Assembly: GCF_001886615.1 (NCBI RefSeq)
Contig: NZ_CP018139.1
Coordinates: 2,418,001-2,482,000, forward strand
Direction of reading: 5' to 3'
From: Halomonas aestuarii
GTDB lineage: Bacteria > Pseudomonadota > Gammaproteobacteria > Pseudomonadales > Halomonadaceae
DNA: 64,000 nt
Part shown: positions 32,320 to 41,516 of the stretch, one piece after another
How the letters are laid out: every line of letters starts with the position of its first letter
Numbering within the stretch: the first letter of the stretch is position 1
The notes under the pieces: model-generated
What the model saw: only the letters and a program-made list of their open reading frames with translations
What the model was told of the DNA's origin: nothing
Database searches by the model: none
Translations under genes and position numbers: made by a program

Positions 32320-33911
32320 GGTGTCGTCTCCTCGGCGTCATAGCCCGCCCGGTGCTCGTTCTGGGCATAGGCGGGTGGATAGGCGGGCGCGGCATCGAGC
32401 CGGCCCAGGAAGGCGCCAGCCTGGCGTCGAAGGGCGTCGCGCCGCTCCTGCTTCATGCGCGACAGGCTGCCATAGATCAGCGTCATGCGCGGGTTGGTGC
32501 TCAGGGTGTCGGCGTGGCGCTCGAGGAAGTCCCAATAGAGGCTGTTGAAGGGGCAGGCGTCCTTGCCGATGGCCTGCTTGGGGTCGAAGCGACAGTGCCG
32601 GCAGTGGTCCGACATGCGATCGATGTACTTCCCCGAGGCGCAGTAGGGCTTGGAGCCCATCAGTCCGCCATCGGCATGCAGCACCATGCCCAAGGTGTTG
32701 GGCAGCTCCACCCACTCGCAGGCATCGGCATAGACGGCCAGGTACCAGTCACACAGGGCCTCGGGGGCCACGTCGCACAGCAGGGCGAAGTTGCCGGTGA
32801 CCATCAGGCGCTGGATATGGTGGGCATAGGCATGGTCGCGGGTCATCTCGATGGCCCGTCGCAGGCAGCGCATCTCGGTCTCGCCGCTCCAGAAGAAGCT
32901 CGGCAGGCCGCGCTCGGCCCCCAGGGCATTGCCGCGCTTGTAGTCGGGCATGCGCGTCCAGTAGAGCCCGCGTACATACTCCCGCCAGCCCAGCACCTGG
33001 CGGATGAAGCCCTCGGCGGCATTCAGCGGGGCGCGACCCTCGCGGTATTCGCGCTCGACCGCCTCGCATACCTCCCGGGGCGAGAGCAGCCCGAGGTTGA
33101 GCGCCGCGGAGAGCCGGGAATGGTAGAGGAAGGGCTCGCTGTCGCTGATGGCATCCTGAAAGCGGCCGAACGCCGGCAGCCGGTGCTCGAGGAAGTGCTC
33201 CAGCTCGTCCAGGGCCTGCCGGCGGGTCACCGGCCAGTGGAAGCCCTCGAGGCGCCCGAAGTGGTCGTCGAAATGCGTCGCCACCAGCGCCAGCACCGCC
33301 TCGGTGGTGGCGTCCCGGGCGTGTCGGGGAGGCGCGGGAAAGCGAGCCTCCGACGGCAGGGGCTCGCGGTTGTCATGGTCGAAGTTCCATCGGCCCCCGG
33401 CGGGCTCGGCGCCCTCCATCAGCAGGCCGGTTCGTCGGCGCATCAGGCGATAGAAGTGCTCCAGGCGGGGCGCCTTGCGCCCCCGGGCCCAGGCATCGAA
33501 CGACTCGGGCGTGCTGAAGAAGCGATCGTCCTCGAGCAGGCGCCAGGGCAGGGGCGCCTCGACGCGGGCCTGCATCGCCTGCCACAGGCGCCACTCGCCG
33601 GGGCGCACCGCACGGATCTCGTCGCAGCTATACAGGCCGGCCAGGCGCTCGGCCTCGCCGATCAGGTCCTGGACGTTGTCGTCATCCTCCAGCGCGCTGT
33701 AGTGGACGACGTGGCCGCGCTCGCGCAGTTCCTCGGCGAAGTGGCGCATGGCCGAGAAGATCAGAGCGATCTTCTGGGGGTGGTGGGGCACATAGGTCCC
33801 CTCGGCGGCCACCTCGCACAGGGCGATGACGGTGCCCTCCGGCAAGTCTCGCAGGCTGGCGAGCTCGTGGCTCAGCTGATCGCCGAGGAGCAGAATCAGG
33901 GGTCTGGACAT
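32316..33911 (-). CDS. Iron-sulfur bacterial cryptochrome/photolyase (FeS-BCP, (6-4) photolyase type)
   Basis: The 531-residue protein belongs to the deoxyribodipyrimidine photolyase-related (PhrB/CryB) class that repairs (6-4) photoproducts with FAD and a [4Fe-4S] cluster. The N-terminus LILLLGDQLSHELASL is the class hallmark. The cluster ligands align one for one with those recalled for Agrobacterium PhrB: C349, C437, C440 and C453 here against 350, 438, 441 and 454 there. PNTLGMVLHADGG and KYIDRMSDHC are also typical. Upstream, at 33927-33950, lies a LitR-like operator. It is the first gene of a two-gene unit with the DUF393 protein and diverges from hemH. Confidence 0.93.
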   Translation of the reverse strand: MSRPLILLLGDQLSHELASLRDLPEGTVIALCEVAAEGTYVPHHPQKIALIFSAMRHFAEELRERGHVVHYSALEDDDNVQDLIGEAERLAGLYSCDEIRAVRPGEWRLWQAMQARVEAPLPWRLLEDDRFFSTPESFDAWARGRKAPRLEHFYRLMRRRTGLLMEGAEPAGGRWNFDHDNREPLPSEARFPAPPRHARDATTEAVLALVATHFDDHFGRLEGFHWPVTRRQALDELEHFLEHRLPAFGRFQDAISDSEPFLYHSRLSAALNLGLLSPREVCEAVEREYREGRAPLNAAEGFIRQVLGWREYVRGLYWTRMPDYKRGNALGAERGLPSFFWSGETEMRCLRRAIEMTRDHAYAHHIQRLMVTGNFALLCDVAPEALCDWYLAVYADACEWVELPNTLGMVLHADGGLMGSKPYCASGKYIDRMSDHCRHCRFDPKQAIGKDACPFNSLYWDFLERHADTLSTNPRMTLIYGSLSRMKQERRDALRRQAGAFLGRLDAAPAYPPAYAQNEHRAGYDAEETTP

Positions 33912-33926
33912 GAATTGACCAAGGGT

Positions 33927-33950
33927 TGTACAAGTGGTTGTGATAGTATA
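33927..33950 (-). promoter_or_regulatory. LitR-like light-response operator overlapping the photolyase promoter
   Basis: Minus strand reads TATACT, 12 bases, TGTACA. It fits T(G/A)TACA-N12-TGTACA, the operator I recall for class II LitR regulators of Pseudomonas putida, at 11 of 12 positions. TATACT also serves as a −10 box, so the element would span about −12 to +11, a repressor position. The start codon follows 15 bases later. Confidence 0.6.
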
Positions 33951-34048
33951 ACTCGATTCCGCGAGCGTGCCTGCCGGTGGTAGGCTCTAGGCCTGACCGG
34001 AACACCGCGACACCCCGTTCACTCGTGCCACCACAAGGATCGCGCATC

Positions 34049-35137
34049 ATGGCTGCCCCCGAGTCCCCTTCACTTGCCTCCGACCTCGACCGACCCGGCG
34101 AGGGACGCCTGACCCATGCCCCCGCCGACCACCCCGCCGTGCCCAGGGGCAAGGTCGGGGTGGTGCTGGCGAACCTCGGTACGCCGGATGCCACCGACTA
34201 CTGGTCGATGCGTCGTTATCTCAACGAGTTCCTCTCCGACAAGCGCGTGGTCGATTACGCCGACTGGAAATGGCAGCCCCTGCTGCAGCTGGTCATCCTC
34301 TCGCGGCGGCCCTTCACGTCAGGGGAGGCCTACCGCGGGATCTGGAACACCGAGCAGGACGAGAGCCCGCTGCTGACCATCACCCGGGAGCAGACCCGCA
34401 AGGTGGCCGAGGGGCTGGCCGAGCGTCACGGCGACCGGGTGGTAGTGGACTTCTGCATGCGCTACGGCAACCCCTCCACCGACAGCGTGCTGCGACGCCT
34501 GCAGGCCGAGGGCTGCGAACGGATCCTGTTCTTCCCGCTCTACCCCCAGTACGCCTCGCCGACCACGGCCACCGCCAACGACCAGGCCTTCCGCACCCTG
34601 ATGAAGCTCAAGTGGCAGCCCGCCCTGCGCACCGTGCCGGCCTACTTCGAGCATCCCGCCTACCTGGACGCCTTGGCGAGCTCGGTGCGCGAGGCCTTTG
34701 ATGCCGCCGAGACGCCGCCGGAGGTGCTGGTGGCCTCCTACCACGGGGTGCCCAAGCGCTACCTGCTGGAGGGCGATCCCTACCACTGCCAGTGCCAGAA
34801 GACCACGCGGCTGCTGCGCGAGCGGCTGGGCTGGGAGGTGGGGGCGATCCAGACGGCCTTCCAGTCGAAGTTCGGCCCCGAGGAGTGGGTGGGGCCGGCC
34901 ACCGTGGAGCACGTGGCCGAGCTGGCCCGCCAGGGCAAGAAGCACATCGCGGTGATCTCGCCGGCCTTCTCGGCCGACTGCGTGGAGACCCTCGAGGAGA
35001 TCCAGGAGGAGATTCGCGACAGCTTCCTCGAGGCCGGCGGCGAGACCTTCACCTACATCCCCTGCCTCAACGCCCGTGACGACCACGTCGATGCCCTGCT
35101 CTCGGTGATCGAGAACGAGCTCGGCGGCTGGGTCTAG
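34049..35137 (+). CDS. hemH: Ferrochelatase HemH
   Basis: The 362-residue enzyme inserts Fe2+ into protoporphyrin IX, the last step of haem synthesis. Visible family segments are KVGVVLANLGTPDA, CMRYGNPS, FFPLYPQYASPTTATANDQ, the active-site SYHGVPKRYL with its His, and SPAFSADCVETLEEI with the second metal-site Glu. A variable 40-residue leader precedes the core. The start at 34049 has AAGGA upstream. It is monocistronic and diverges from the photolyase gene. Haem supply suits the nearby cytochrome oxidase genes. Confidence 0.96.
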   Translation: MAAPESPSLASDLDRPGEGRLTHAPADHPAVPRGKVGVVLANLGTPDATDYWSMRRYLNEFLSDKRVVDYADWKWQPLLQLVILSRRPFTSGEAYRGIWNTEQDESPLLTITREQTRKVAEGLAERHGDRVVVDFCMRYGNPSTDSVLRRLQAEGCERILFFPLYPQYASPTTATANDQAFRTLMKLKWQPALRTVPAYFEHPAYLDALASSVREAFDAAETPPEVLVASYHGVPKRYLLEGDPYHCQCQKTTRLLRERLGWEVGAIQTAFQSKFGPEEWVGPATVEHVAELARQGKKHIAVISPAFSADCVETLEEIQEEIRDSFLEAGGETFTYIPCLNARDDHVDALLSVIENELGGWV

Positions 35138-35155
35138 GGCGGAGAGGGCCGGGGG

Positions 35156-35545
35156 TCAGTGCCCCCGGTCCGGGTGCAGCACGGGCTTCTCGCCCACTTC
35201 CTCGCGGTGCAGTTCCACGGGCTTGCCGCGCGTCTTGTGCACGTGCTTGAGCTTGAGGTGCAGGCCCGTCTTGGCCAGCAGGTGGGCGCTAACCGGCGCG
35301 GTGATGAACAGGAAGAGGGTGATCAGCAGTTCCTGGAGGATGGGCTCGCCCTGGAGGGTCGAGAAGTAGAGCATCGAGCCGATCAGGATGCAGCCGATGC
35401 CCAGGGTGGTCGCCTTGGTGGGGCCGTGCAGGCGCATGTAGAAGTCGCGCAGGTGGGCCATGCCCAGCGAGCCGATGAAGGCGAAGAGGCCCCCGGCGAT
35501 CAGGAAAAAGGAAATGACGCCTTCGAGGATCACGTAGAAGTTCAT
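35156..35545 (-). CDS. mrpG: Mrp Na+/H+ antiporter subunit G
   Basis: 129 residues with three membrane helices and the MrpG segment GSLGMAHLRDFYMRLHGPTKATTLG. The charged C-terminal tail is longer than usual. Last gene of the six-gene mrp (mnh/pha) operon. Required for complex assembly and antiport. Confidence 0.95.
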   Translation of the reverse strand: MNFYVILEGVISFFLIAGGLFAFIGSLGMAHLRDFYMRLHGPTKATTLGIGCILIGSMLYFSTLQGEPILQELLITLFLFITAPVSAHLLAKTGLHLKLKHVHKTRGKPVELHREEVGEKPVLHPDRGH

Positions 35546-35566
35546 GGTTGCTCCGACGGTGCTGGC

Positions 35567-35836
35567 CTATTCGATGATGTCGCCACGCAGGATGTACTTG
35601 CAGATCGCCACCGTGCTGATGAAGCCGAGCATGGCGATCAGCAGGGCCGCCTCGAAATAGGTCTTGGTGTTCAGCCACAGCCCCATCAGCACGATCAGCG
35701 CGATGGAGTTCACGTACATGGTATCCAGGGCCAGGACGCGGTCTGGCAGGTCCGGCCCGATGGTCAGGCGGAAGGTATTCATGAGGATGGCCATCAGGAC
35801 CAGCGTCAGGCTGATCGTCAGGGCGATGTCTAGCAT
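35567..35836 (-). CDS. mrpF: Mrp Na+/H+ antiporter subunit F
   Basis: 89 residues, three helices, with the MrpF signature RLTIGPDLPDRVLALDTMYVN carrying the conserved Asp residues. The start overlaps mrpE by seven bases. Confidence 0.95.
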   Translation of the reverse strand: MLDIALTISLTLVLMAILMNTFRLTIGPDLPDRVLALDTMYVNSIALIVLMGLWLNTKTYFEAALLIAMLGFISTVAICKYILRGDIIE

Positions 35837-36327
35837 TCGTAGATCTCCTTCAGCGGCCGCTCGTAGCGCTCGCGTATTGTCGCGATCAACGCCTCCTCAT
35901 CCTCCACGTCCAGGCTATGGATCAGCAGCGTCTTGCCGTCCAGGCGCATGTTGGCCGATACCGTCCCCGGCGTCAGGCTGATGGTGTTGGCCAGCAGCGT
36001 GATGGTGAAGCGATCCTCCAGCATCAGCGGGTATTCCACGAAGGCCGGCCGCATGCGCTGCCGGGGATTGATGATCAGCCAGGCCACATGCAGGTTGGCG
36101 ACGATGATGTCCCCCAGCACGCGCAGCACGTAGAGCAGCAGCTTGCCCGGCTTCTTGACATGGGGCTGGGCGTCCCAGAAGCGGTGGGTCAGCAGCGGGA
36201 TGGTCAGGGCGAGGAAGCCGCCCAGCAGGATGTGGCCCGGCGCGATGCTGCGGGCCATCATCAGCCAGACCACCAGCAGCAGGACCGAGAGCAGGGGCAG
36301 GGGGAGCCAGGGACGGGGTTTGATCAT
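35830..36327 (-). CDS. mrpE: Mrp Na+/H+ antiporter subunit E
   Basis: 165 residues: two N-terminal helices, then a soluble domain with NTISLTPGTVSANM and LLIHSLDVED, both typical of MrpE. The start overlaps mrpD by four bases. Confidence 0.95.
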   Translation of the reverse strand: MIKPRPWLPLPLLSVLLLVVWLMMARSIAPGHILLGGFLALTIPLLTHRFWDAQPHVKKPGKLLLYVLRVLGDIIVANLHVAWLIINPRQRMRPAFVEYPLMLEDRFTITLLANTISLTPGTVSANMRLDGKTLLIHSLDVEDEEALIATIRERYERPLKEIYEC

Positions 36328-37832
36328 GGAGACTCTCCGGCATCGGACAGGACGGCGCGCACCAGGATGTCGGGGTCGGCCAGCTGGTCGGCGGTGGCAC
36401 GGGTATAGTCGCTGACCGGTCCGGCCAGGGCGACCAGCAGCGGCGAGGCGGCGAGCAGCAGGCCGACGCCCAGCCAGCGGGGCCGCGAGAGCGTCACGCC
36501 GCCGGCCTCGCCCGCGTGGCTACGCCAGAACAGCGTCGAGCCTGCCCGGGAGAGGGCGATGATGGCGGCGAGGCCGGTGGCGAGCAGGATCGGCCACAGC
36601 CACGGCTGCTGCCAGGGCTCAGCGGCGTTCAGCAGGAGGGCCTTGCCGAGGGCGCCCGACAGCGGCGGCAGGCCGGCCACCGCGATCGCCCCGGCGAAGA
36701 ACAGCCCGGACAGCCAGGCCCCGTGAAGCATGGGACGACCCTTGACCAGCCGCGTGCCGGCCTTGCCCCGCTGGAGGCCGATCATCTCGGCCAGCAGGAA
36801 GAGCCCTCCGGTCACAAGGGTGCTGTGAACCAGGTAGTAGAGGAGGGCGCCGGTGGCCGCCGGCGATCCCATGCCGATGCCCGCCAGCAGCGTGCCCACC
36901 GAGACCAACACCAGATAGGCCACCAGCAGGCGCAGGTCCCGGGCGGCGAGCACGCCGATACCGGCCACCACCATCGTCGCCAGCGATAGCCACCAGACCC
37001 AGGGGCGCTCGAGGGCCTCCAGGGCCCCGGCGTGCTCGCCGAAGACCAGGGTATAGACCCGCAGGATGGCGTAGATGCCGACCTTGGTCATGATCGCGAA
37101 CAGCGCCGCGACCGGGGCCGGGGCGGCGGCATAGGCCCGCGGCAGCCAGAAGTAGAGGGGCAGGATGGCGGCCTTGAGGCCGAACACCACCAGCAGCATC
37201 AGGGCGCCCGCGGTGACCAGGCCCGACCGCTCGGCGGGCAGCTCGGACAGGCGCATGGCCATGTCGGCCATGTTGAGGGTGCCGGTGGCGCCGTAGAGCA
37301 CGCCCACGCTGATCAGGAACAGCGACGAGCCGGCCAGGTTGAGCACCACGTAGTGCACCGCCGACTGGATCCGCGACTTGCCGCCCCCATGGATCAGCAG
37401 CGCGTAGGAGGCCAGCAGCAGCACCTCGAAGAACACGAAGAGGTTGAACAGGTCGCCGGTGAGGAAGGCGCCGTTGATGCCCATCAGCTGCAGCTGGAAG
37501 AGGCCGTGGAAGTTGCTGCCGCGCTCGTCGTCACCGGCACAGGCGAAGATCACGCAGCCCAGAGCCAGCACCGAGGTGAGCAGGACCATCAGGGCCGAGA
37601 GGCGGTCGAGTACCAGCACGATGCCGAAGGGCGGTTGCCAGCCGCCCAGGGCGTAGTAGGTGACCTCGCCGCCGGCGGCCCGGGCCAGCATGAACAGGGC
37701 GACCACCACCAGCAGGGCGGTGGCCGTGACGCCCACCGTCCGATGCGTGCGCATGGCGCCATGCCTGCTGCGCAGCAGGAACAGGCCCACCAGCAGCGGC
37801 AGGACGACGGGAAGTACGATCAGGTGCTGCAT
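36324..37832 (-). CDS. mrpD: Mrp Na+/H+ antiporter subunit D (NuoN/M-like)
   Basis: 502 residues and about 14 helices, homologous to complex I proton channels. The motif FNLFVFFEVLLLASYALL carries the essential Glu and LKAAILPLYFWLPRAYAAAP the channel Lys. A GTG three bases upstream (37835) is an alternative start better spaced from GAGGAG; either overlaps mrpC. Confidence 0.96.
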   Translation of the reverse strand: MQHLIVLPVVLPLLVGLFLLRSRHGAMRTHRTVGVTATALLVVVALFMLARAAGGEVTYYALGGWQPPFGIVLVLDRLSALMVLLTSVLALGCVIFACAGDDERGSNFHGLFQLQLMGINGAFLTGDLFNLFVFFEVLLLASYALLIHGGGKSRIQSAVHYVVLNLAGSSLFLISVGVLYGATGTLNMADMAMRLSELPAERSGLVTAGALMLLVVFGLKAAILPLYFWLPRAYAAAPAPVAALFAIMTKVGIYAILRVYTLVFGEHAGALEALERPWVWWLSLATMVVAGIGVLAARDLRLLVAYLVLVSVGTLLAGIGMGSPAATGALLYYLVHSTLVTGGLFLLAEMIGLQRGKAGTRLVKGRPMLHGAWLSGLFFAGAIAVAGLPPLSGALGKALLLNAAEPWQQPWLWPILLATGLAAIIALSRAGSTLFWRSHAGEAGGVTLSRPRWLGVGLLLAASPLLVALAGPVSDYTRATADQLADPDILVRAVLSDAGESP

Positions 37833-38170
37833 CACCGGTGAGGCTCCTCTCGCTTGCGACCGTCGACATGGTCATTGCCCAGCTCGCTGCGGGCGCGCAT
37901 GGCCAGGATGACCACGAAGGCGGTCATGGCGAAGCCGATCACGATGGCCGTCAGCACCAGCGCCTGGGGCAGCGGGTCGGCGAAATCGGCCTTGCCGTCG
38001 ATGATGGCGGCGCCCCCGGTCGTCAGCCCGCCCATCGAGAACAGGAAGAGGTTGACCGCATAGGAGAGCAGGGTCAGCCCGACCACGACCGGGAAGGTCC
38101 GGCCGCGCAGTGTCAGGAAGAGCCCGCAGGCGGTCAGCACGCCGGTGGTGATGGCATAGAGGCTTTCCAT
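37832..38170 (-). CDS. mrpC: Mrp Na+/H+ antiporter subunit C (NuoK-like)
   Basis: 112 residues, three helices, beginning [19 protein letters not shown] and containing the NuoK-like GLTLLSYAVNLFLF and DPLPQALVLTAIVIGFAMTA. Start and stop overlap mrpAB and mrpD by one base each (TGATG), so the operon is tightly coupled. Confidence 0.96.
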   Translation of the reverse strand: MESLYAITTGVLTACGLFLTLRGRTFPVVVGLTLLSYAVNLFLFSMGGLTTGGAAIIDGKADFADPLPQALVLTAIVIGFAMTAFVVILAMRARSELGNDHVDGRKREEPHR

Positions 38171-41001
38171 CAGTGTTTCTCCTTGCTGGACCGGGAGAGG
38201 TTCTCGTCGGTGGCCGGGGCGCCCTTGGCCGGGCTGTGCGCCGTGGTGACCTTGCCCAGGTTGGCCAGGATCATCAGGGTGGCACCGACCACCGCCAGGT
38301 AGACGCCCAGGTCGAAGAGCATGGCGGTGGCCAGCTCGAAGTCGCCCACCAGCGGCAGGTGGAAGTGGCCGAAGGCCGAGGTCAGGAACGGCTCGCCGAA
38401 CAGCCAGCTGCCCACGCCCGTCAGGGCGGCGATCCCGACCCCCGCGATGGCCACCGGCTGGTATTCGAACTGCAGCCGCTCCTGGGCCCACTCCACGCCG
38501 CGGGCCATGTAGAGCAGGATCAGCGCCACGGCGGTGACCAGGCCGGCGATGAAGCCGCCACCGGGCAGGTTGTGTCCGCGCAGGAAGATAAACGCCGAGA
38601 CCAGCAGGGCCAGGGGCAGCAGCGCCATGGAGATGGAGGTCAGGATCATCGGGTAGCGGTCCAGGGACCACAGGCGACCCTCGGCATCACTGTGGGGCAT
38701 GAACAGGCGCAGCCGCCGGAGCAGCTTGAAGATGGCCAGCCCCGCCAGCGCCAGCACGGTGATCTCGCCCAGGGTATCGAAGCCGCGGAAGTCAACGAGG
38801 ATGACGTTGACCACGTTGTGGCCCCCGCCGCCGGGCACGCTGTTGTCGAGGAAGAAGCTCGAGATGCTGGCGTTGTCGCGGGTCAGCACCGCGTAGTTGA
38901 GGCTGGCGACCGCCATGCCCAGGGCAACGGAGAGGACGGTGTCACGAAAGGTGCGCGTCGCGGAGGACTCCCTGGCCGTTCGCTGCGGCAGGAAGAACAG
39001 CGCGAGCATGAGCAGGATCATGGTCACCACTTCCACCGACAGCTGGGTCAGCGCCAGGTCGGGCGCGGAGAAGCGGGCGAAGGTCAGCGATACCAGCAGC
39101 CCCACCACGGAGAGCATCAGCAGCGAGATGAGGCGGTGGCGGTGGGCGACCACCGTGCCCAGACCGCCGAAGACCATCAGGGCCGCGCCCACCAGCAGGA
39201 CACCGTCCACCGGCCGTTGTGGCTGATCGCCGGTCAGGCTCGGCATCATCGACAGTCCCAGGCCGCCGAGGAGCAGGGAGGCCAGCAGCAGCAGGCCCAC
39301 GTAGCGCTGCAGGGAGCCGTTGTCGATCCCCTGCAGCAGGGTCTCGGCCCGCCGGGCGAGACCCTGCATGGCTCGCTCGAAGACGATCCGCGCATCCACC
39401 GGGGCGAAGCCCTGCAGGAAGCGGCGCAGGTCCGGGTGTCTCCAGTAGGCGGTGAGGCCGGCGACGATCGCTATCCCGCTCATGGCGAGCGGCAGGTTGA
39501 ACCCGTGCCAGATCGCCAGGTGGAAGTCGAGGGATTCTCCCAGCACGGCCTGGGTCGCGAGGTCCATCAGCCCGCCGGCCATCAGCGAGGGGAAGAGGCC
39601 GACCAGCACGCATAGCGTCACCAGCAGTTCCATCGGGGCGCGCATCATGCGGGGCGGCTCATGGGGGGACTTCGGGGGCGCCTCCTTCGCCGGCGCGAAG
39701 AAGACCGCATGCACCAGCCGCAGCGAGTAGGCCACCGAGAGGATGCCGCCCAGGGTCGCCAGCAGGGGCATCAGCCAGCTCAGGCCGCCCAGCACCGGGG
39801 TGGCCAGGGTCTCGGTGAAGAACATCTCCTTGGAGAGGAAGCCGTTGAGCAAGGGCACCCCGGCCATGGCGGCGCCCGCCAGGGTGGTCAGCAGGGCGGT
39901 GACCGGCATGGCCCGCCGGAGTCCGCCCAGGCGCTTGAGCTCACGGGTGCCGGCCTCGTGGTCGATGATGCCCGAGCTCATGAACAGGGCCGCCTTGAAG
40001 GTGGCGTGGTTGAGGATGTGGAAGAGCGCGGCCAGCACCGCCATGGGGCTGCCGATGCCCAGCAGCACCGTGATCAGGCCGAGGTGGCTGACCGTGGAGA
40101 AGGCCAGGATCCCCTTGAGGTCGGTCTTCATCAGCGCGAACCAGGCCCCGTAGAGCATCGTGGTCATGCCGATCAGCGAGACCACCACCGTCCAGAGCTC
40201 GCTCCCGGCGATGGCCGGATGCAGGCGTGCCATCAGGAAGATGCCCGCCTTGACCATGGTGGCCGAGTGCAGGTAGGCCGAGACCGGCGTCGGGGCGGCC
40301 ATGGCGTGGGGCAGCCAGAACTGGAAGGGGAACTGGGCGGACTTGGCGAAGGCCCCCAGCAGCACCAGGCCCAGCATCCAGGGGTAGCGCGGGTCGGCGA
40401 GGATCTCGCTGCCGCTCGCCAGCACCTCGTCCATGGAGAAGCTGCCGACGATGTCACCCAGCAGCAGCAGGCCGGCCAGCAGCGCCAGCCCGCCGGCGCC
40501 GGTCACGGCCAGGGCCATACGCGCGCCCTTGCGGGCGTCGCTGCGGTGCGACCAGTAGCCGATCAGCAGGAAGGAGGAGATGCTGGTCAGCTCCCAGAAC
40601 AGCCACAGCAGCAGCAGGTTGTCGGACATCACGATGCCGACCATGGAGGCCATGAACAGGATGAGGTAGGCGTAGAAGCGCCCGAAGGGCTCCTCGGGCG
40701 ACAGGTAGTAGTGTGCGTAGAGCAGGATCAGCAGGCCGATGCCGAGGATCAGGATATTGAAGAGCAGCGACAGGCCATCGAGCCGGAAGGCCAGGTCCAG
40801 GCCCAGTGTCGGCACCCACTCGATGGAGAAGCGCAGTGCCTCCCCCGCGACCAGGGCGGGGACCTGGCTCAGGGTCAGCAGCAGGGCCAGGGCGGGCAGC
40901 AGTGCGGTCGTCTGTGTGCAGTAGCGTCGGCCGCGTTTCTGGGTGAACACGGGTACCAGCACCCCCAGCAGGGGAAGCAAGGATATCCACAGCAATATCA
41001 T
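38170..41001 (-). CDS. mrpA: Mrp Na+/H+ antiporter fused subunit A/B
   Basis: The 943-residue protein fuses MrpA with MrpB, as in group 2 (Pha-type) Mrp systems. The NuoL-like part has [22 protein letters not shown] (key Glu) and [21 protein letters not shown] (channel Lys). The MrpB part is the last 150 residues or so ([21 protein letters not shown]). The complex exchanges cytoplasmic Na+ for H+, which suits a halophilic or alkali-tolerant cell. First gene of the operon. The start codon has only a weak CAGGATG upstream. Confidence 0.95.
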   Translation of the reverse strand: MILLWISLLPLLGVLVPVFTQKRGRRYCTQTTALLPALALLLTLSQVPALVAGEALRFSIEWVPTLGLDLAFRLDGLSLLFNILILGIGLLILLYAHYYLSPEEPFGRFYAYLILFMASMVGIVMSDNLLLLWLFWELTSISSFLLIGYWSHRSDARKGARMALAVTGAGGLALLAGLLLLGDIVGSFSMDEVLASGSEILADPRYPWMLGLVLLGAFAKSAQFPFQFWLPHAMAAPTPVSAYLHSATMVKAGIFLMARLHPAIAGSELWTVVVSLIGMTTMLYGAWFALMKTDLKGILAFSTVSHLGLITVLLGIGSPMAVLAALFHILNHATFKAALFMSSGIIDHEAGTRELKRLGGLRRAMPVTALLTTLAGAAMAGVPLLNGFLSKEMFFTETLATPVLGGLSWLMPLLATLGGILSVAYSLRLVHAVFFAPAKEAPPKSPHEPPRMMRAPMELLVTLCVLVGLFPSLMAGGLMDLATQAVLGESLDFHLAIWHGFNLPLAMSGIAIVAGLTAYWRHPDLRRFLQGFAPVDARIVFERAMQGLARRAETLLQGIDNGSLQRYVGLLLLASLLLGGLGLSMMPSLTGDQPQRPVDGVLLVGAALMVFGGLGTVVAHRHRLISLLMLSVVGLLVSLTFARFSAPDLALTQLSVEVVTMILLMLALFFLPQRTARESSATRTFRDTVLSVALGMAVASLNYAVLTRDNASISSFFLDNSVPGGGGHNVVNVILVDFRGFDTLGEITVLALAGLAIFKLLRRLRLFMPHSDAEGRLWSLDRYPMILTSISMALLPLALLVSAFIFLRGHNLPGGGFIAGLVTAVALILLYMARGVEWAQERLQFEYQPVAIAGVGIAALTGVGSWLFGEPFLTSAFGHFHLPLVGDFELATAMLFDLGVYLAVVGATLMILANLGKVTTAHSPAKGAPATDENLSRSSKEKH

Positions 41002-41363
41002 CGGTCAGTCATCCTGCGAGGCTCCGGGTACTGAGGAAGCACAGTGCTTGCCCATGGCAAAGGATGACGCGAATGACCTGTGGTCGCATCCCGTACCTGG
41101 GTCGCGCGCTTCCCATGGCTTGGCTCCCTTCCACTCTAACGTAAAGGGGCCCCTCACGCCGCCTCCTTGCCTTTCAACTCTTTACCCCTGTGTTTGATCG
41201 TTCATAGCGGTGGGGGTGGAAACCGGGCCTTGTTCCCCGTCATGAAAGCGGGACGCACTGATGGCACCTGTCGCGTCAGAAGATTGTGTGGGGGCGGCAG
41301 GCGGTATTATTTGTACAAATACTGTACTATTATTTATCGGTGTTCACTTTTCGAGGCTGTCCC
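41002..41363. other. Divergent regulatory region, mrp operon / DUF2256-cryDASH
   Basis: This 362-base region has no supported gene. Near the mrp start a 13-base palindrome AAGCAC-A-GTGCTT lies at 41037-41049 and could be an operator. Nearer the DUF2256 gene the composition turns AT-rich (41305-41340) and holds TGTACA-type motifs, listed separately. No certain mrp promoter was found. Confidence 0.6.
41312..41346 (+). promoter_or_regulatory. LitR-like operator and promoter of DUF2256-cryDASH-DUF3429
   Basis: TGTACT (41323-41328), 12 bases, TGTTCA (41341-41346) fits T(G/A)TACA-N12-TGTACA at 10 of 12 positions. A further perfect TTGTACAA palindrome lies 11 bases upstream (TGTACA at 41312-41317). 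TATTAT (41328-41333) could be the −10 box inside the operator. The DUF2256 start codon is 18 bases beyond. Confidence 0.55.
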
Positions 41364-41516
41364 ATGCACCGCAAGCCGCATCTCCCCCACAAGGTTTGCG
41401 CGTATTGCGCCCGTCCTTTCGCCTGGCGACGCAAGTGGGCGCGCTGCTGGGAGGAGGTTCGCCATTGCAGCGAGCGCTGTCGCCGCGACGCACGACGTCC
41501 GGAGCATACGCCATGA
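41364..41516 (+). CDS. DUF2256 small zinc-finger-like protein
   Basis: A 50-residue protein with CAYCARPFAWRRKWARCWEE and CSERCRRDARR, the DUF2256 pattern of four paired cysteines with basic and Trp residues. DUF2256 genes are commonly adjacent to photolyase/cryptochrome genes; the function is unknown. The stop overlaps the cryptochrome start by four bases (ATGA). Confidence 0.9.
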   Translation: MHRKPHLPHKVCAYCARPFAWRRKWARCWEEVRHCSERCRRDARRPEHTP

